Notes under the pieces: generated by a model
What the model saw: the letters and a program-made list of their open reading frames with translations, nothing else
Told to the model about the DNA's origin: nothing
Database searches by the model: none
Made by a program: the position numbers and the translations under genes
In this document: positions 22,728 to 33,390 of the stretch, one piece after another
Numbering within the stretch: position 1 is the stretch's first letter
Layout: each line of letters opens with the position of its first letter
Assembly: GCF_005434945.1 (NCBI RefSeq)
Contig: NZ_SKCH01000010.1
Span: 62,001-126,000 of the forward strand
DNA from: Prescottella subtropica
GTDB taxonomy: Bacteria; Actinomycetota; Actinomycetes; Mycobacteriales; Mycobacteriaceae
Reading direction: 5' to 3'
DNA: 64,000 nucleotides

Positions 22728-24059
22728 ATGACACATCGTGAACCCGGGCCGGGCAATCCGTGGATTGCGGTGCGACCGGGGGACGACGTCGTCGTGCTCG
22801 CCGAACGCACCTCGTCGGCGCACCAGCGGTTCGTCGAGTCCCCCGCCACCGAGACCGTGCCCGAACCGGAATCCGGTGCCGACACCGTCCGTGACGTGGT
22901 CCTCGACTCGTGGCTGCGTAGTCGTGGCAACGGCGTCAGTCCCGACCGCGTCGACGACGAGGTGGTCCTCGACGGACTCGATCTCGAGCGGTACCGCGCG
23001 GCGCACCCGCTCGCCGCGATCCGGCCGGTGGTGCGCAAGCTGCTGGTCGAGGACACCGCCGGGACGGGCCTGCTCGTCGCGATGAGCGATGCGAACGGTC
23101 GTTTGTTGTGGGTCGAGGGTGATTCCGCCGCGAAGGACCGGGCGCTGGACATCAACTTCGTCGAGGGCGCCGACTGGAGCGAGGACCGGGTGGGCACCAA
23201 TGCCCCGGGCACGGCGCTCGCGCTCGACCACAGTGTGCAACTCTTCGCCGCCGAGCACTTCAACCGGGCGATGCACGCCTGGAGTTGTTCGGCCGCACCG
23301 GTGCACGATCCGGCCACGGGCCGGGTCATCGGGGCGATCGACATCACCGGGGGCCCGCGCGTCGCGGTCCCCGAGGCCCTGGCCCTGGTGCGGGCCACCG
23401 CCGCGGCCGCCGAGGCCGAGCTGCGGTTGATGGCGCTGGCCGGGGAACCCCGTCGCCCCGTCACCGCGGTGCCGCGGCTCGAGGTGCTCGGGGTGCGGCG
23501 TCCGGTACTGGTGGTCGACGGTGACCGGCTGGAGATCTCCCGCCGGCACGCCGAGATCCTGCTGCTCCTCGCCGAACATCCGGAGGGACTCGGCGCCGAC
23601 CACCTGGCGGTCCTGCTCGACGAGTACGACCTCGACACCGTCACCGTCCGCGCCGAGATGTCGCGGCTGCGCAGGGTGTTCGGTGCCCAGCGGCTCGGTT
23701 CGCGGCCGTACCGGCTGCTCGCCCCGCTCGACACCGACGTCGCGGAGGTGCGCAGCAGTCTGGATCGGGGCGACACGGCGTCGGCGCTGCGGCTCTACGG
23801 CGGGCCGGTGCTCGCGGCATCGGACGCACCCGGTGTCGCCGACATCCGGGAGGGGCTGGCGTCGCGGGTGCGGGTGACGGTGCTCCGGGGCGGCGACACC
23901 GAACTGCTCGCGGCGTGGACGGCGTCGGTGCACGGCCGGGACGACATCGCGGCCTGGACCGCCTACCTGTCGACGCTCGATCGGCAGTCGACGCTGCACG
24001 CGCAGGTCGAGGCGCACCTGCTGCTGCTGGATCGGCGGTTCGGGTCGGGGCCGTACTGA
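22728..24059 (+). CDS. GAF-domain transcriptional regulator with a SARP-like DNA-binding end
   Basis: A 443-aa protein. Residues about 50-225 match the N-terminal sensor of AcoR-type regulators (DSWLRS, GTGLLVAMSDANGRLLW, EDRVGTNAPGTALA, FNRAMHAWSCSAAPVHDP, GAIDITGG). There is no AAA+ domain. Residues about 255-340 look like a winged helix (RRHAEILLLLAEHPEGL...VTVRAEMSRLRRVFG...RPYRLLAP), and the remainder resembles the start of a bacterial activator domain. This architecture suits sensing of a small alcohol, aldehyde or ketone with direct sigma70-type activation. It stands between the mft locus and the alcohol/aldehyde dehydrogenase block, so it may control either. Confidence 0.8.
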   Translation: MTHREPGPGNPWIAVRPGDDVVVLAERTSSAHQRFVESPATETVPEPESGADTVRDVVLDSWLRSRGNGVSPDRVDDEVVLDGLDLERYRAAHPLAAIRPVVRKLLVEDTAGTGLLVAMSDANGRLLWVEGDSAAKDRALDINFVEGADWSEDRVGTNAPGTALALDHSVQLFAAEHFNRAMHAWSCSAAPVHDPATGRVIGAIDITGGPRVAVPEALALVRATAAAAEAELRLMALAGEPRRPVTAVPRLEVLGVRRPVLVVDGDRLEISRRHAEILLLLAEHPEGLGADHLAVLLDEYDLDTVTVRAEMSRLRRVFGAQRLGSRPYRLLAPLDTDVAEVRSSLDRGDTASALRLYGGPVLAASDAPGVADIREGLASRVRVTVLRGGDTELLAAWTASVHGRDDIAAWTAYLSTLDRQSTLHAQVEAHLLLLDRRFGSGPY

Positions 24060-24119
24060 CCCGCACCGGCGAGTTGTAGGTTTTCGGGGAACCCGTTTCG
24101 CGTACACGAGGAGAACCCG

Positions 24120-24677
24120 ATGGCTTTCGCAGGCAACGTCGACGAACTGGCACTGCTGCAGACGATCCGGCTCAAGGGGCAGGTGACCGCCGACCTGCTC
24201 GCCGCCCACCTGGGTGTCACGGCCGCATCGGCGGAGGCGGCCCGCGACGCGCTGCTCGCGCAGGGCAAGGCGGAGGCGTCGGCCGACGGGGCGTTCGCCC
24301 TCACCGACGCCGGTGTCGCCGAACTCGGGTTCCAGCTCGACGCCGAGCGGGTCTCCGTCGACGAGGATTCGATCACCGAGATCCACGAGCGGTTCCTCGA
24401 ACTCGACGGACCGCTGCGGGACCTGATTGCAGGGGCCGATACGGACGCCACGGATGTCGAGGTGCTGGCCGCGTTGGACCGTAAGGCGCAGGACGTGTTC
24501 GACGACGTGTCCGCGTTCGTGCCGCGACTGTCCCGGTACCAGGATCTGTTCGCGGAGGCGCTGACGAAGGCGCAGTCCGGCGACCGCACCTGGATCGCGG
24601 CGCCCGGCGTCGACTCGTACCTCACGGTCTGGGGTGAGATGGCCCGCGAACTCGAGGACATGGTGTCCGAACTCTGA
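24120..24677 (+). CDS. Conserved protein of unknown function with winged-helix-like N-terminus
   Basis: A 185-aa protein I do not recognise. The first 75 residues (LALLQTIRLKGQVTADLLAAHLGVT, ARDALLAQGKAEAS, FALTDAGVAELGFQL) fit a MarR-like winged helix-turn-helix. The C-terminal 100 residues are helical and acidic (EIHERFLELDGPLRDLI, RLSRYQDLFAEAL), without signal peptide or membrane segment. It lies 60 bases after the GAF regulator, with GAGGAG ten bases before the ATG. A role in regulation is only a guess. Confidence 0.75.
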   Translation: MAFAGNVDELALLQTIRLKGQVTADLLAAHLGVTAASAEAARDALLAQGKAEASADGAFALTDAGVAELGFQLDAERVSVDEDSITEIHERFLELDGPLRDLIAGADTDATDVEVLAALDRKAQDVFDDVSAFVPRLSRYQDLFAEALTKAQSGDRTWIAAPGVDSYLTVWGEMARELEDMVSEL

Positions 24678-24800
24678 ACAGTTGCCGCCCTCTCCGGTCG
24701 CCGAGTATGTCCTGGATCACACTCGAGCTAGTACGTTGGGGAGACCGGCCCGGCCGGTAGACCCGGTGGGCGCCGGTGAGGCGTCCGGAGAGGATCCGCG

Positions 24801-26453
24801 ATGTCCGCGACCCCACTGAAGACCCCGCTGCCGAGTCACACTTCGGGGGCCGGTGACACTCCGATGCTCGGGGACACGATCGGCGGCAACTTCGATCGCA
24901 CCGTCGCTGCGCACGGCGGCCGGGACGCGCTGGTCGACCACGGCTCGGGGCGGCGATGGACGTACACCGCCCTGGCCGCGGAGGTCGAGGCCCTGGCCGC
25001 GGGACTGCTGGGACTCGGGGTCGCCGCGGGCGACCGGGTCGGCATCTGGGCGCCGAACTGCGCCGAATGGGTGTTCGTCCAGTACGCGACCGCGAAGATC
25101 GGCGCGATCCTCGTCAACATCAATCCCGCCTACCGTTCCCACGAACTGCGGTACGTCCTCGACCAGGCCGGGATCCGGATGCTCGTGTCCGCGCCGTCGT
25201 TCAGGACGTCCGACTACGCGGCCATGATCGCCGAGGTGCGGCCCGAGTGCCCGGTGCTCGAACACGTACTGCTGCTGGGCGGTCCGGACTGGGACCGGCT
25301 CGTCGCCGTCGGCCGGGACACGCTCGCCGCCGACCCCGACGCAGTATCCCGGGCGCAGCAGCGGTTGTCGGCGGACGATCCCGTCAACATCCAGTACACG
25401 TCGGGGACAACGGGTTTCCCGAAGGGGGCGACGCTCAGTCACCGCAACATCCTCGAGAACGGCTATTTCGTCGGGGAACTGTGCGGCTACACCGAGGCCG
25501 ACCGGGTGTGCATCCCGGTGCCGTTCTACCACTGCTTCGGGATGGTGATGGGCAACCTCGCCTGCACCAGTCACGGTGCGGCGATGGTGATTCCGGCGCC
25601 GTCGTTCGACCCGGTCGCCACCCTGGCGGCGGTGCAGGCGGAGCGGTGCACGTCGCTGTACGGGGTGCCGACGATGTTCATCGCCGAACTCGCCGTCCCC
25701 GGTTTCGAGGACTACGACCTGTCGAGCCTGCGGACGGGGATCATGGCCGGATCCCCGTGCCCCGTCGAGGTGATGAAACAGGTCATCGAGCGCATGGGGA
25801 TGGCCGAGGTGTCGATCTGTTACGGCATGACCGAGACGTCGCCGGTGTCGCTGCAGACCCGCCGCGACGACTCGATCGACCAGCGGGTGTCGACGGTCGG
25901 ACGCGTCGGCCCGCACCTCGAGGTGAAGATCGTCGACCCGGTGACGGGGGAGACGGTGCCGCGCGGCGAGCCCGGTGAACTGTGCACCCGCGGGTACTCG
26001 GTGATGCTCGGGTACTGGAACAACCTCGAGAAAACCGCCGAGGCGATCGACGGGGAGCGCTGGATGCACACCGGCGACATCGGGGTGATGGACGCCGACG
26101 GCTACGTCGCGATCACCGGCCGGATCAAGGACATGGTGATCCGGGGCGGCGAGAACGTCTACCCGCGGGAGATCGAGGAGTTCCTCTACACCCACCCGGA
26201 TGTGCTCGACGCCCAGGTGATCGGGGTGCCCGACGACACGTACGGCGAGGAGTTGATGGCGTGGATCCGGCTGCGCGACGGCGCGCAGCCTCTCGACGCC
26301 GCCGCGCTGCGCGCGTTCTGCACGGGCCGGCTCGCGCACTACAAGATCCCCCGGTACGTGCATCTGGTCGACGAGTTCCCGATGACCGTCACCGGGAAGA
26401 TCCGCAAGGTCGAGATGCGGGAGCAGTCGATCGCCCTGCTCGCGCAGGGTTGA
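24801..26453 (+). CDS. Acyl-CoA synthetase (FadD-type AMP-dependent ligase)
   Basis: A 550-aa member of the ANL superfamily. Core motifs are the ATP loop [16 protein letters not shown], the adenylate motif [46 protein letters not shown] and the catalytic lysine in [12 protein letters not shown]. It couples a carboxylic acid to CoA through an acyl-AMP. The sequence style ([16 protein letters not shown]) is that of medium/short-chain FadD enzymes such as FadD35, which in M. tuberculosis lies in the Leu-degradation cluster. Here it stands apart, between two regulators; substrate not determined. It starts at an ATG 123 bases after the preceding gene. Confidence 0.92.
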   Translation: MSATPLKTPLPSHTSGAGDTPMLGDTIGGNFDRTVAAHGGRDALVDHGSGRRWTYTALAAEVEALAAGLLGLGVAAGDRVGIWAPNCAEWVFVQYATAKIGAILVNINPAYRSHELRYVLDQAGIRMLVSAPSFRTSDYAAMIAEVRPECPVLEHVLLLGGPDWDRLVAVGRDTLAADPDAVSRAQQRLSADDPVNIQYTSGTTGFPKGATLSHRNILENGYFVGELCGYTEADRVCIPVPFYHCFGMVMGNLACTSHGAAMVIPAPSFDPVATLAAVQAERCTSLYGVPTMFIAELAVPGFEDYDLSSLRTGIMAGSPCPVEVMKQVIERMGMAEVSICYGMTETSPVSLQTRRDDSIDQRVSTVGRVGPHLEVKIVDPVTGETVPRGEPGELCTRGYSVMLGYWNNLEKTAEAIDGERWMHTGDIGVMDADGYVAITGRIKDMVIRGGENVYPREIEEFLYTHPDVLDAQVIGVPDDTYGEELMAWIRLRDGAQPLDAAALRAFCTGRLAHYKIPRYVHLVDEFPMTVTGKIRKVEMREQSIALLAQG

Positions 26454-26462
26454 CCGGAGGGG

Positions 26463-28106
26463 GTGGCGGCGGTGGAGGGCCTGCGTCCGGAGATCGAAAT
26501 GTCGTGGCGGCGTTCGCAGCTCAGCGGTATCGACCCGGCGTGTGTGCCCGAACCGACGCTGCTCGATCCGTCGGACTCGGCCGGGCGGCTGTTGCGGGCC
26601 GCCCGACCGGTGCTCGACGAACTGCGGATACAACTGGCCGGTACCGGGTGCGGCATCCTGCTCGTCGACCGGGACTGCCGCGTCGTGTCCCGGGTGTTCG
26701 ACTCCGACGCGATGCGCATCGCGATGGAGGGCGCCGGGGTGCTGCCCGGGGTCGCGCTCAGCGAGGAGAACTACGGCACCAATGCGCTCGGCACCCCGCT
26801 CGAGGTGCGGCAGGGGGTGGTCGTGCACGGACACGAACATTTCCTCGAGTCGTTCCGGCAGTTCAGCTGTTACGGGCAGCCGATCGTGCATCCGGTGACG
26901 CGGCGCATCGAGGGCATCCTCGACATCACCGCCACCGAGCAGACGGCGAACCCGCTGTTCGTGCCGTTCCTGGCGCGCGCCGTCCGCGACATCGAGTCCC
27001 GACTTCTCGAGGGGGCCCGCGAATCCGACCGGCGGGTCGTCGACGCGTTCCAACTCGCGGCCCGGCAGCGCGGGGTCGCCGTCGCCGCGATGGGGCAGGA
27101 CATCCTGCTCACCAACAAGGCCGCCGTCGAACTCCTCGAACCGGGTGACCACGTCGCGCTGCGGACGCTCGCCGCGGAGGTCCCGGCGGGGGAGACCCGA
27201 CGGCTCGAGTTCACGCTGTCCGCGGGCGGGCACACCGGACTGCGTATCGACCGGGTGGCCGGTGCCGAGAGCGGTGCCCTGTTCCTGCTCGACGTCGACG
27301 GGACCCGCGCCCCGATCCGGCGGACCGCTGCGCCGCAGGACGCCACCTCGCGGCTGCGGTCCCGGCTGCGGGAACTGCGGACGTCGGTCACCTCACTCGC
27401 GATCGTCGGTGAAACCGGAAGCGGACGCAGCTGGGCGGCACGGGAATTCGCTGGTGGGGAAGTGACGGTGGTCGACGCCGCGCACATCGTCGCGGAGGGG
27501 GAGCGGGCGTGGTGTGCGCGGCTGCTCGACGTCCCCGCCGGGCAGTGGGTGCTCGTCGAGCACGTCCATCTGGCCCCGGACCCGGTGCTGGCGCTGCTGT
27601 CGTCGCTCGTCGCCGCCGGGGACGGGCCGCGTCCGGTACTGACGTCCGACCCGCCGGTGACCGTCCGCCGGCCCGTGCGGGACCTGCTCGCGCGCTGCGG
27701 CGCCCAGGTCGCGGTGCCCGCACTGCGGCAACGGATCCGGGAGCTGCCGGCGTTGGTCACCGCCCTCGTCCACGATCTCGGCCGGGAGGGTCTACGGATG
27801 GGGCCGAGCGCGCTGACCGCACTGTCCGAGCACACGTGGCCGGGCAATCTCACCGAACTGCGGGCGGTGCTCGCGGGCCTGCCCGCGCGGCCCCCGGCCG
27901 GTGCGATCCGGGCCGTCGACCTGCCCGAGGAGTATCGCGGATCCGGTCGGGTGGCCCGGCTCGGCGGCCGGGAACGCGCCGAACGCGATGCCATCATCGA
28001 GGCGCTGCAGGAGAGCCACGGCAACAAGGTGCATGCCGCGGCCCGGCTCGGGATCAGTCGTACCACGCTGTACAGCCGGATCCGGGCACTCGAGATCACC
28101 GTCTGA
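26463..28106 (+). CDS. GAF/Fis-type activator with degenerate AAA+ domain
   Basis: A 547-aa AcoR-like regulator. The N-terminal sensor contains RPEIEMSWRRSQLSGI and ENYGTNALGTPLE, with a GAF domain to about residue 180. The central part keeps a Walker-A-like GETGSGRS (about residue 317) and a Walker-B-like VLVEHVHL, but is much shorter than a sigma54 activator ATPase and lacks the GAFTGA loop. A Fis helix-turn-helix ends the protein (GNKVHAAARLGISRTTLYSRIRAL). Rhodococci have no sigma54, so it must work with ordinary RNA polymerase. A GTG start at 26463 follows the ligase by 9 bases. It probably activates the aldehyde/alcohol dehydrogenase genes downstream. Confidence 0.9.
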   Translation: MAAVEGLRPEIEMSWRRSQLSGIDPACVPEPTLLDPSDSAGRLLRAARPVLDELRIQLAGTGCGILLVDRDCRVVSRVFDSDAMRIAMEGAGVLPGVALSEENYGTNALGTPLEVRQGVVVHGHEHFLESFRQFSCYGQPIVHPVTRRIEGILDITATEQTANPLFVPFLARAVRDIESRLLEGARESDRRVVDAFQLAARQRGVAVAAMGQDILLTNKAAVELLEPGDHVALRTLAAEVPAGETRRLEFTLSAGGHTGLRIDRVAGAESGALFLLDVDGTRAPIRRTAAPQDATSRLRSRLRELRTSVTSLAIVGETGSGRSWAAREFAGGEVTVVDAAHIVAEGERAWCARLLDVPAGQWVLVEHVHLAPDPVLALLSSLVAAGDGPRPVLTSDPPVTVRRPVRDLLARCGAQVAVPALRQRIRELPALVTALVHDLGREGLRMGPSALTALSEHTWPGNLTELRAVLAGLPARPPAGAIRAVDLPEEYRGSGRVARLGGRERAERDAIIEALQESHGNKVHAAARLGISRTTLYSRIRALEITV

Positions 28107-28136
28107 TCACACGTGGCCGCGCACGGTCACGGTGGG

Positions 28137-28155
28137 CTGTTCAAAGCTTGAACAG
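28137..28155. promoter_or_regulatory. Candidate activator site upstream of the aldehyde dehydrogenase
   Basis: CTGTTCAA and TTGAACAG are perfect inverse arms separated by AGC. The repeat lies 72 bases upstream of the aldehyde dehydrogenase start and 31 bases after the GAF/Fis regulator gene. Symmetry and place make it a candidate binding site for that regulator. No sigma54-type promoter is expected in this lineage. Confidence 0.6.
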
Positions 28156-28227
28156 TTCCCCATCGGACCTCCGCCGCACCATGTATGTGCTCCACATCAC
28201 ATACGATGGCCTTCAGGAGGTACGGGC

Positions 28228-29727
28228 ATGACTGTCGCTGCCGAACACTCCGTGTCACCACGGGTGCGCGAATTCCTCACCGGAACCAAACAGCTGTACA
28301 TCGACGGCGCGTTCGTCGACGCGGCATCGGGCCGCACGTTCGTCACCGAGAACCCCGCGACCGGGCAGCGTCTCGCCGACGTCGCCCACGGCGAATCCGC
28401 CGACATCGACCGGGCGGTCCGCGCCGCGCGCCGCGCGTTCGACGAGGGCCCGTGGCCGTCGATGAAGCCGAACGAACGCGAACGGATGCTGTGGCGGGTG
28501 GGGGATCTGCTCACCGAACGAGCAGCCGAGTTCGGCCAGCTCGAGGCGCTCGACAACGGCAAGTCCGCGGCCGTCGCATCGGCCGTCGACACCGCGTGGG
28601 CCGCCGACGTGTTCCGCTACTACGCGGGCTGGGCCACCAAGATCGAGGGCAGCACCGTCAATGTGTCGATGCCGTTCGCGCCGGGCGGTGAGTTCCACGC
28701 CTACACGCTGCGCGAACCGATCGGTGTGTGCGGGCTGATCGTGCCGTGGAACTTCCCGCTGCTGATGGCGTCGTGGAAGCTGGCCCCGGCCCTCGCCGCC
28801 GGCAACACCGTCATCCTCAAACCGGCCGAGCAGACGCCGCTGACCGCGCTCATGCTCGCCGAGGTCTTCGAGGAGGCCGGGTTCCCGCCCGGTGTCGTCA
28901 ACGTCGTGCCCGGCTACGGGGACGCCGGTGCCGCCCTGTCCGGGCACGACGACGTCGACAAGATCGCGTTCACCGGGTCCACCGAGGTCGGTAAGAAGAT
29001 CGTCGACGCCGCGAAGGGGAACCTGAAGAAGGTGACGCTCGAACTCGGCGGCAAGAGCCCCAACATCGTGTTCGCCGACGCCGATTTCGATGTGGCCGTG
29101 CAGGGTTCGCTCAACGCGTGGCTGTTCAACCACGGCCAGTGCTGCGTCGCCGGTACCCGGATGTTCGTCGAGGACCGCATCTTCGACCGCTTCACCGAGG
29201 CTGTCGCCGAGGCGGCGAGCAAGGTCAAGATCGGTCCGGGGATCGATCCGACCACCGAACTGGGGCCGCTGGTGTCGCAGGAACAGTTCGACCGGGTCAC
29301 CGGCTATCTGCGCGAGGGGCTCGCCGACGGCGCCCGCGCGCTCACCGGCGGAAAACGCTGGGGCGACACCGGATACTTCGTCGAACCGACCGTCCTGGTC
29401 GACGTGCGACCGGAGTTCAGTGTGGTGCGGGAGGAGATCTTCGGCCCCGTCGTCGCGGCCATGCCGTTCGACGCCGACGAGGGCATCGTCACCGCCGCCA
29501 ACGACTCGATCTACGGTCTCGCCGCCGGCATCTGGACCCGCGACATCTCCAAGGCGCACCGCACCGCCCGCCGGCTCAAGGCCGGATCGGTGTGGATCAA
29601 CCAGTACAACGGGTTCGACACCGCGATGCCGTTCGGCGGCTACAAGCAGTCCGGCTGGGGCCGCGAACTCGGCGCCTCCGCGATCGACCTCTACACCCAG
29701 ACCAAGTCTGTCAACGTCGCACTCTGA
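28228..29727 (+). CDS. NAD-dependent aldehyde dehydrogenase
   Basis: A 499-aa aldehyde dehydrogenase of the ALDH superfamily. The N-terminal part has the binding motif VPWNFPLLMASWKLAPALAAGN; the catalytic Glu lies in LELGGKSPN (about residue 272) and the catalytic Cys in NHGQCCVAGTR (about residue 306). The C-terminal IFGPVVAAMPF and MPFGGYKQSGWGREL are typical. It oxidises an aldehyde to the acid, very likely the product of the alcohol dehydrogenase that follows 51 bases later. The ATG at 28228 has an AGGAGG at 28215-28220. Length is normal. Confidence 0.95.
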   Translation: MTVAAEHSVSPRVREFLTGTKQLYIDGAFVDAASGRTFVTENPATGQRLADVAHGESADIDRAVRAARRAFDEGPWPSMKPNERERMLWRVGDLLTERAAEFGQLEALDNGKSAAVASAVDTAWAADVFRYYAGWATKIEGSTVNVSMPFAPGGEFHAYTLREPIGVCGLIVPWNFPLLMASWKLAPALAAGNTVILKPAEQTPLTALMLAEVFEEAGFPPGVVNVVPGYGDAGAALSGHDDVDKIAFTGSTEVGKKIVDAAKGNLKKVTLELGGKSPNIVFADADFDVAVQGSLNAWLFNHGQCCVAGTRMFVEDRIFDRFTEAVAEAASKVKIGPGIDPTTELGPLVSQEQFDRVTGYLREGLADGARALTGGKRWGDTGYFVEPTVLVDVRPEFSVVREEIFGPVVAAMPFDADEGIVTAANDSIYGLAAGIWTRDISKAHRTARRLKAGSVWINQYNGFDTAMPFGGYKQSGWGRELGASAIDLYTQTKSVNVAL

Positions 29728-29778
29728 CGTTCCCCAGCTCTGCGCCCCTGCGGCGTCACGCCCCCTGAAGGAGGCTCC

Positions 29779-30891
29779 ATGAAGACCACTGCTGCTGTGC
29801 TGCTCGAACCCGGGAAGCCTTTCGAGATCATGGAACTCGACCTGGACGGTCCCGGCCCCGGCGAGGTGTTGATCAAGTACACCGCCGCCGGCCTGTGTCA
29901 CTCCGACCTGCATCTGACCGACGGCGACCTGCCGCCGCGCTATCCCATCGTCGGCGGGCACGAGGGTTCCGGCATCATCGAGGAGGTCGGCCCCGGCGTC
30001 ACCAAGGTCAAGCCCGGCGACCACGTGGTGTGCAGTTTCATCCCCAACTGCGGCACCTGCCGGTACTGCGCCACCGGCCGGCAGAACCTGTGCGACATGG
30101 GCGCCACCATCCTGGAAGGCTCCATGCCCGACGGATCGTTCCGATTCCACTCCGGTGGAAAGGATTTCGGTGGCATGTGCATGCTCGGCACGTTCTCCGA
30201 GCGGGCGACGATCTCGCAGCACTCGGTCGTCAAGGTCGACGACTGGCTGCCCCTCGAGACGGCCGTCCTCGTCGGCTGCGGCGTCCCGTCCGGCTGGGGG
30301 ACCGCCGTGTACTCCGGCGGTGTCCGGGCCGGCGACATCACCGTGATCTACGGTGTCGGCGGGCTCGGCATCAACGCCGTGCAGGGTGCGGTGCAGTCCG
30401 GTGCCCGCTACGTCGTGGTGGTCGACCCGCTCGAGTTCAAACGGGACACCGCACTGAAGTTCGGTGCGACACATGCGTTCGCGACCGCGGCGGAGGCTGC
30501 GGAGAAGGTCAACGAACTCAGCTGGGGTCAGGGCGCCGATCAGGCGCTGATCCTGGTCGGTACGGTCGACGAGGAGGTCGTGCAGGCGGCCACCGCCGTC
30601 ATCGGCAAGGGTGGCACCGTCGTCGTCACCGGTCTCGCCGACCCCACGAAACTCACCGTCCACCTCTCCGGCGCCGACCTGACCCTCAACGAGAAGACCA
30701 TCAAGGGAACACTTTTCGGTTCCGCAAATCCGCAATACGACATCGTGCGGCTGCTGCGCATGTACGATCAGGGTGAGCTCAAGCTCGACGAACTCGTCAC
30801 CACCCGGTACCGGCTCGAGGACGTCAACCAGGGCTACCAGGATCTGCGGGACGGCAAGAACATTCGCGGAGTGATCATGCACGCCCCGTAA
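29779..30891 (+). CDS. NDMA-type zinc alcohol dehydrogenase (mycofactocin-dependent family)
   Basis: A 370-aa zinc MDR alcohol dehydrogenase. Catalytic zinc ligands are in GLCHSDLH and GGHEGSG; the structural zinc is held by CGTCRYCATGRQNLC. The NAD motif is GVGGLGINAVQGA. The sequence style (EVLIKYTAAGLCHSDLHLTDGDLPPRYPIVGGHEGSG) fits the NDMA-dependent family, whose tightly bound NADH is re-oxidised by mycofactocin. Its place some 7 kb from the mft locus supports this. With the aldehyde dehydrogenase it would turn an alcohol into an acid. Other class III-like dehydrogenases are the alternative. Confidence 0.88.
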   Translation: MKTTAAVLLEPGKPFEIMELDLDGPGPGEVLIKYTAAGLCHSDLHLTDGDLPPRYPIVGGHEGSGIIEEVGPGVTKVKPGDHVVCSFIPNCGTCRYCATGRQNLCDMGATILEGSMPDGSFRFHSGGKDFGGMCMLGTFSERATISQHSVVKVDDWLPLETAVLVGCGVPSGWGTAVYSGGVRAGDITVIYGVGGLGINAVQGAVQSGARYVVVVDPLEFKRDTALKFGATHAFATAAEAAEKVNELSWGQGADQALILVGTVDEEVVQAATAVIGKGGTVVVTGLADPTKLTVHLSGADLTLNEKTIKGTLFGSANPQYDIVRLLRMYDQGELKLDELVTTRYRLEDVNQGYQDLRDGKNIRGVIMHAP

Positions 30892-30967
30892 CCGGACTCA
30901 CCGGCGCACACGTGTCGAGATCCCGTTCGTATTCCCCCCTGTCGACGGGAGCGACGCACGTGTGATC

Positions 30968-31011
30968 ACGAACCCCTCGTCTGCACATCCCCTGGCAGGC
31001 GAGGGGTTCGT
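30968..31011. terminator. Hairpin between the alcohol dehydrogenase and TetR genes
   Basis: Arms 30968-30984 and 30995-31011 pair over 17 positions with one G-T mismatch and enclose a 10-base loop. The element lies 76 bases after the alcohol dehydrogenase stop and 76 before the stop of the convergent TetR gene, so it may end both transcripts. Confidence 0.8.
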
Positions 31012-31087
31012 CGTGCGCGGGTGTGGGGTGCCGGACGCTCCTGCGCGCGAGTTCGTCTCCCGCGCGCCCGATCGTGCGCGCGGGGAG

Positions 31088-31681
31088 TCAACTCGCGCGC
31101 GGCGGCAGCGCGGCGAGTGCCATCCGGCGCAGCACCGCACGGGTGAGGTCCGCGGCGTCGCCGGCGCTGTACGGCGTCGAGTTCAACAGTCCGAACGCGC
31201 CGTGCGCGGCGATGCGGGCGGGGGTCTCGTCGAGTGCCGGGTCGATGCGGCGCAGCACGTCCACCCAGATCTCGACGTAGCGGCGCTGGGTCTGCCGGAC
31301 ACGGCGGCGGGCGTCGTCGGGCAGCGAGTGCAGGTCGCGGTCCTGGACGCGGATGAGGTCCGGTTCGCCGAGCGCGAAGTCGAGGTGGAAGTCGACGAGT
31401 TCGGCGAGCGCGGCGTCCGGGTCGGTCGTTCGTTCGACGACGTCGCGGCCGCCGGCCAGGAGGCGCTCGCTGATGTCGGTGAGCAGCTCCACCAGCAGGG
31501 CGTCCTTGTTGGGGAAGTGCCGGTACACCGCGGGGCCGCTGATGCCGACCGCCGCCCCGAGGTCCTCGAGCCGGACGCCGGGGAAGCCGCGCTGCGCGAC
31601 GAGTCGAGCCGCCGCCCGCAGCAGTTGCCGGCGCCGGTCGGCCTTGGCGCGGCTCCGGCTGGTGGCCTGCACGTCCGTCAT
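31088..31681 (-). CDS. TetR-family regulator of the Leu-degradation operon
   Basis: A 197-aa TetR-type repressor with helix-turn-helix RRQLLRAAARLVAQRGFPGVR...GAAVGISGPAVYRHFPNKDA. It is divergent from the acyl-CoA carboxylase operon, as Rv2506 is in M. tuberculosis. The intergenic region carries two copies of a symmetric motif that probably serve as its operators. The inducer may be a CoA ester of the pathway. The ATG is at 31679-31681 (MTDVQATSRSRAK). Confidence 0.92.
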   Translation of the reverse strand: MTDVQATSRSRAKADRRRQLLRAAARLVAQRGFPGVRLEDLGAAVGISGPAVYRHFPNKDALLVELLTDISERLLAGGRDVVERTTDPDAALAELVDFHLDFALGEPDLIRVQDRDLHSLPDDARRRVRQTQRRYVEIWVDVLRRIDPALDETPARIAAHGAFGLLNSTPYSAGDAADLTRAVLRRMALAALPPRAS

Positions 31682-31718
31682 GCGTCGTACCTTTCCTGCA
31701 CTGTGATCTGGACAACTC

Positions 31719-31761
31719 AGTTAATCACGGATAACCTGATTTCAGTTAGTCGAGATTAACT
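31719..31761. promoter_or_regulatory. Two tandem TetR operators
   Basis: AGTTA-N8-TAACC at 31719-31736 and AGTTA-N8-TAACT at 31744-31761 are two 18-base symmetric sites with centres 25 bases apart. They lie between the divergent TetR gene and the carboxylase operon, in an AT-richer stretch likely to be the promoter. The second is perfect and the first has one mismatch. Confidence 0.7.
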
Positions 31762-31808
31762 CGATGCCGCGATCGTGCGGTGACGGGCCCCTCCGAGAGG
31801 ACGGTGAC

Positions 31809-33383
<1,575 letters not shown>

Positions 33384-33390
33384 GGGACAC

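Noticed and set aside
28107-28227. Sigma54 (-24/-12) promoter for the aldehyde dehydrogenase
   Set aside because: I see no GG-N10-GC element in a suitable place, and this lineage is not known to have sigma54. The regulator itself lacks the GAFTGA loop.
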